A DNA stretch of 64,000 nucleotides from Balneola sp. GTDB taxonomy: Bacteria; Bacteroidota; Rhodothermia; Balneolales; Balneolaceae. Shown one piece after another: positions 63,601-64,000 of this stretch. Position 1 is the stretch's first letter. The number at the start of each line of letters is the position of its first letter. The DNA lies in contig RHLJ01000001.1 in assembly GCA_003712055.1 (NCBI GenBank), forward strand, positions 62,001 through 126,000. The letters are read 5' to 3'. Under the pieces are notes generated by a model. It had not been told where the DNA came from and made no database searches. It saw nothing but the letters and a program-made list of their open reading frames with translations. The translations under genes and the position numbers were made by a program.

Positions 63601-64000
63601 CCTAGTGTTATTTCATCAGGTAAATCATCCTCATCTAATGAGATGATGATTGTTTCTTCTTCCTCAACCTCTTCGTCATCAATGATTACAATTTCAAATG
63701 TAGCAGTAGACTCATTACCTGAAATAGTAGCTATACCACTTAGTTGTGTATAATCCTCACCATTGGTTGCAGTACCGGAGATTGAGTATGGTATCCTTAG
63801 AGTAGCACCAGAAGTGTTTTGAGTACTCAAGTCTACGGTCACAATCAGTGTATCACCTTCTGATACTTGTGCAGAGGAAGCATTGATTTCTACGTTGGCA
63901 CTGAATATATCTTCACTACTACCAGCATTGTCTTTACAAACCAAAAAGAGAAGAGAGAAGATGCAAAGAATGGCGAGAAAGGAGGCGTATCTAAACTTCA
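60630..64000 (-). CDS. Large Calx-beta/YHYH-domain lipoprotein (start codon at window edge)
   Basis: Secreted multi-domain protein. The frame runs open past the TTG at 63944 to base 64000; the last codon in the window is xTG, and an A at 64001 would make ATG. The resulting start KFRYASFLAILCIFSLLFLV then C is a signal peptide with a lipoprotein-like Cys. Then come six Calx-beta repeats (about nt 61770-63910), an FN3-like domain (about 61440-61760), and a C-terminal YHYH domain (GGKYHYHGDI, KIYGWAADGFPVYYKYG). Acidic repeats with DDDE/DNDE turns fit calcium binding. About 1120 aa. Function unknown; YHYH proteins are uncharacterised. Confidence 0.88.
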   Translation of the reverse strand, partial: KFRYASFLAILCIFSLLFLVCKDNAGSSEDIFSANVEINASSAQVSEGDTLIVTVDLSTQNTSGATLRIPYSISGTATNGEDYTQLSGIATISGNESTATFEIVIIDDEEVEEEETIIISLDEDDLPDEITLGSDTEFTITILDNDEAGFSAEAIIASSSIELTEGGDDITITVELSSVNTSGNSLQIPYLVSGDATSGSDFSELSGSVSIPENESSASFQLEIIDDDEVENSESLTITLDEANLPDSVSLGSESEITITIQDNDEEIFMASVVIEASSTELTEGDENITITIELSEQNTSDTALEIPYTIEGSATSGTDFTTLNGSVIISQNETSASFEISVIDDDDMENSETIILTLTENNLPNGISVGSESEVTVTILDNDEDDTTFDASVTISASSTELTEGDDDITITVQLSALNISGGSLDISYSVSGTATSGSDFTALSGTVTIDENESSATFDISIIDDSDIEGSETITLRIIGMNLPEGVSLGTEREVTITIQDNDEEPFSAEVEILSSITALSEGDGNVTITVELSESNTSGGSLQIPYTVSGTATSGSDFTALSGTVSIDEDESSATFDVSIIDDSDIEDSETIILEIDESNLPDGVSLGTESELTITISDNDIFSANATITASTTSVTEGDASITVTVELSASNISGGSLQIPYTVSGTATSGSDFTALSGTVTINEDESSTTFDVSIIDDSDIEDSETIILEIDESNLPDDISLGSETDVTITILDNDEADEDPITITFSGTDGNSITIDSWNTLSDVEGYVLLINHEDNFDDLTDGETYQTSTSYRGTDSQVIFDGSSPDEFTITLLAQDATYYFKAYPYSSDGVYDNSQPVSSTSTTSCSYNSEDESQICLTMDESSDLRTIESNQLPNHDTGNFPNADVTATEQSSQVDLTPSLSGDITYIYDETTGPNKRLKNFYRFGFAVNGLGFNPMGLQPWTNPDTGEENWEWQAKVTDEGDTDLDEYGGHVTSGGKYHYHGDITGLATDEDGSKHSKIYGWAADGFPVYYKYGYVDAEDQTSGIQELISSYSLKSGSRGGDGTSAPDGDYDATYIQDFEYIEGSGDLDECNGRYGVTPEYPEGTYYYVITSDFSKIPNCFMGTPSDDFLIE
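61770..63910 (-). repeat. Six Calx-beta tandem repeats of about 351-363 bp
   Basis: Six units encode the Calx-beta domains; the phase marker (start of the codons for the YxVSG turn) falls at about 61990, 62341, 62698, 63061, 63418 and 63775, giving spacings of 351, 357, 363, 357 and 357 bp. The two units nearest the C-terminus match closely in DNA (12 mismatches in about 205 bp, 61830-62031 against 62181-62382 by eye), so they arose or were homogenised recently. The others differ more. Confidence 0.85.

Noticed and set aside
61789-63753. Several plus-strand open frames opposite the Calx-beta repeats
   Set aside because: They recur at the repeat period, are made of Ser/Val/Ile-rich antisense of the Asp/Glu/Ser-rich domains, and have no independent motifs.
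60630-64000. T9SS-sorted surface protein
   Set aside because: The C-terminus ends in the YHYH-type region with no T9SS sorting domain; the N-terminus looks like a lipoprotein instead.

Overview
The window is a gene-dense bacterial chromosome segment from the FCB superphylum, most likely Balneolota/Rhodothermota or a close Bacteroidota relative (inference). Support: TAnnTTTG-type -7 promoter elements, weak or absent Shine-Dalgarno sites before many genes, several TTG starts, a GWxTD-domain protein, a fused isobutyryl-CoA mutase, DUF2795, a TamA/BamA-like barrel, and many secreted or lipobox-bearing proteins. I saw no phage, transposase, CRISPR array or rRNA. One tRNA gene (Val, anticodon GAC) is present. 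No gap between genes exceeds about 200 bp.

Layout. 1-3198: icmF, cut by the left edge. 3227-11058: an orphan secreted protein, a membrane-anchored 30-residue-repeat protein with a glycosyltransferase, a DUF1579-like protein, a membrane LytTR regulator, and a ROK sugar kinase converging on a GluP/FucP-type transporter. 11133-20637 (minus strand): a housekeeping run of yfgM-like, lolD-like, ymdB, zapA, a zapB-like coiled coil, pheT and pheS, then, beyond a terminator, rplT, rpmI, infC and thrS. infC appears to start at an AUC codon. 20799-25306 (plus): a PAS/HisKA_2 histidine kinase, nusB, a PPP phosphatase and ychF, with tRNA-Val on the other strand. 25411-33688 (minus): a DedA/TVP38 protein, a porin-like barrel, a class III adenylate cyclase receptor, a cupredoxin-like secreted protein, a SPOR lipoprotein, a catalytically dead truncated ALDH, an intact ALDH, and deoC.

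33888-43565: a DUF1761 protein, a family 2 glycosyltransferase, a YfcE-like phosphodiesterase, a CrtI-type desaturase, a THUMP-like methyltransferase, RlmD, a cyclic-nucleotide-binding-fold protein, a BamA/TamA-like barrel and a DUF2795 protein. 43730-49686 (plus): tatA, gatA, an SDR, an M28/glutaminyl-cyclase-like lipoprotein, prmA, ppx/gppA and an ECF sigma factor. 49800-54688 (minus): queG, ftsE, a methyltransferase, pdxA and a GWxTD protein. 54800-64000: an acyl-CoA carboxylase carboxyltransferase, a small membrane protein, a GH10 xylanase lipoprotein, a GH13 amylase-type lipoprotein, a cupin, and a large Calx-beta/YHYH lipoprotein whose start codon straddles the right edge.

How the genes fit together. 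IcmF and the carboxyltransferase suit branched-chain acyl-CoA and amino-acid catabolism. deoC with two ALDH-type proteins suits deoxyribose breakdown through acetaldehyde. GH10 and GH13 enzymes, the ROK kinase and the sugar symporter suit polysaccharide use by a marine-type heterotroph. The most unusual items are the cupredoxin / adenylate cyclase / porin unit (26125-29763), the split ALDH16-like pair, the six-repeat membrane protein at 4800-5792, and a palindromic intergenic repeat whose second copy supplies the C-terminal tail of queG.
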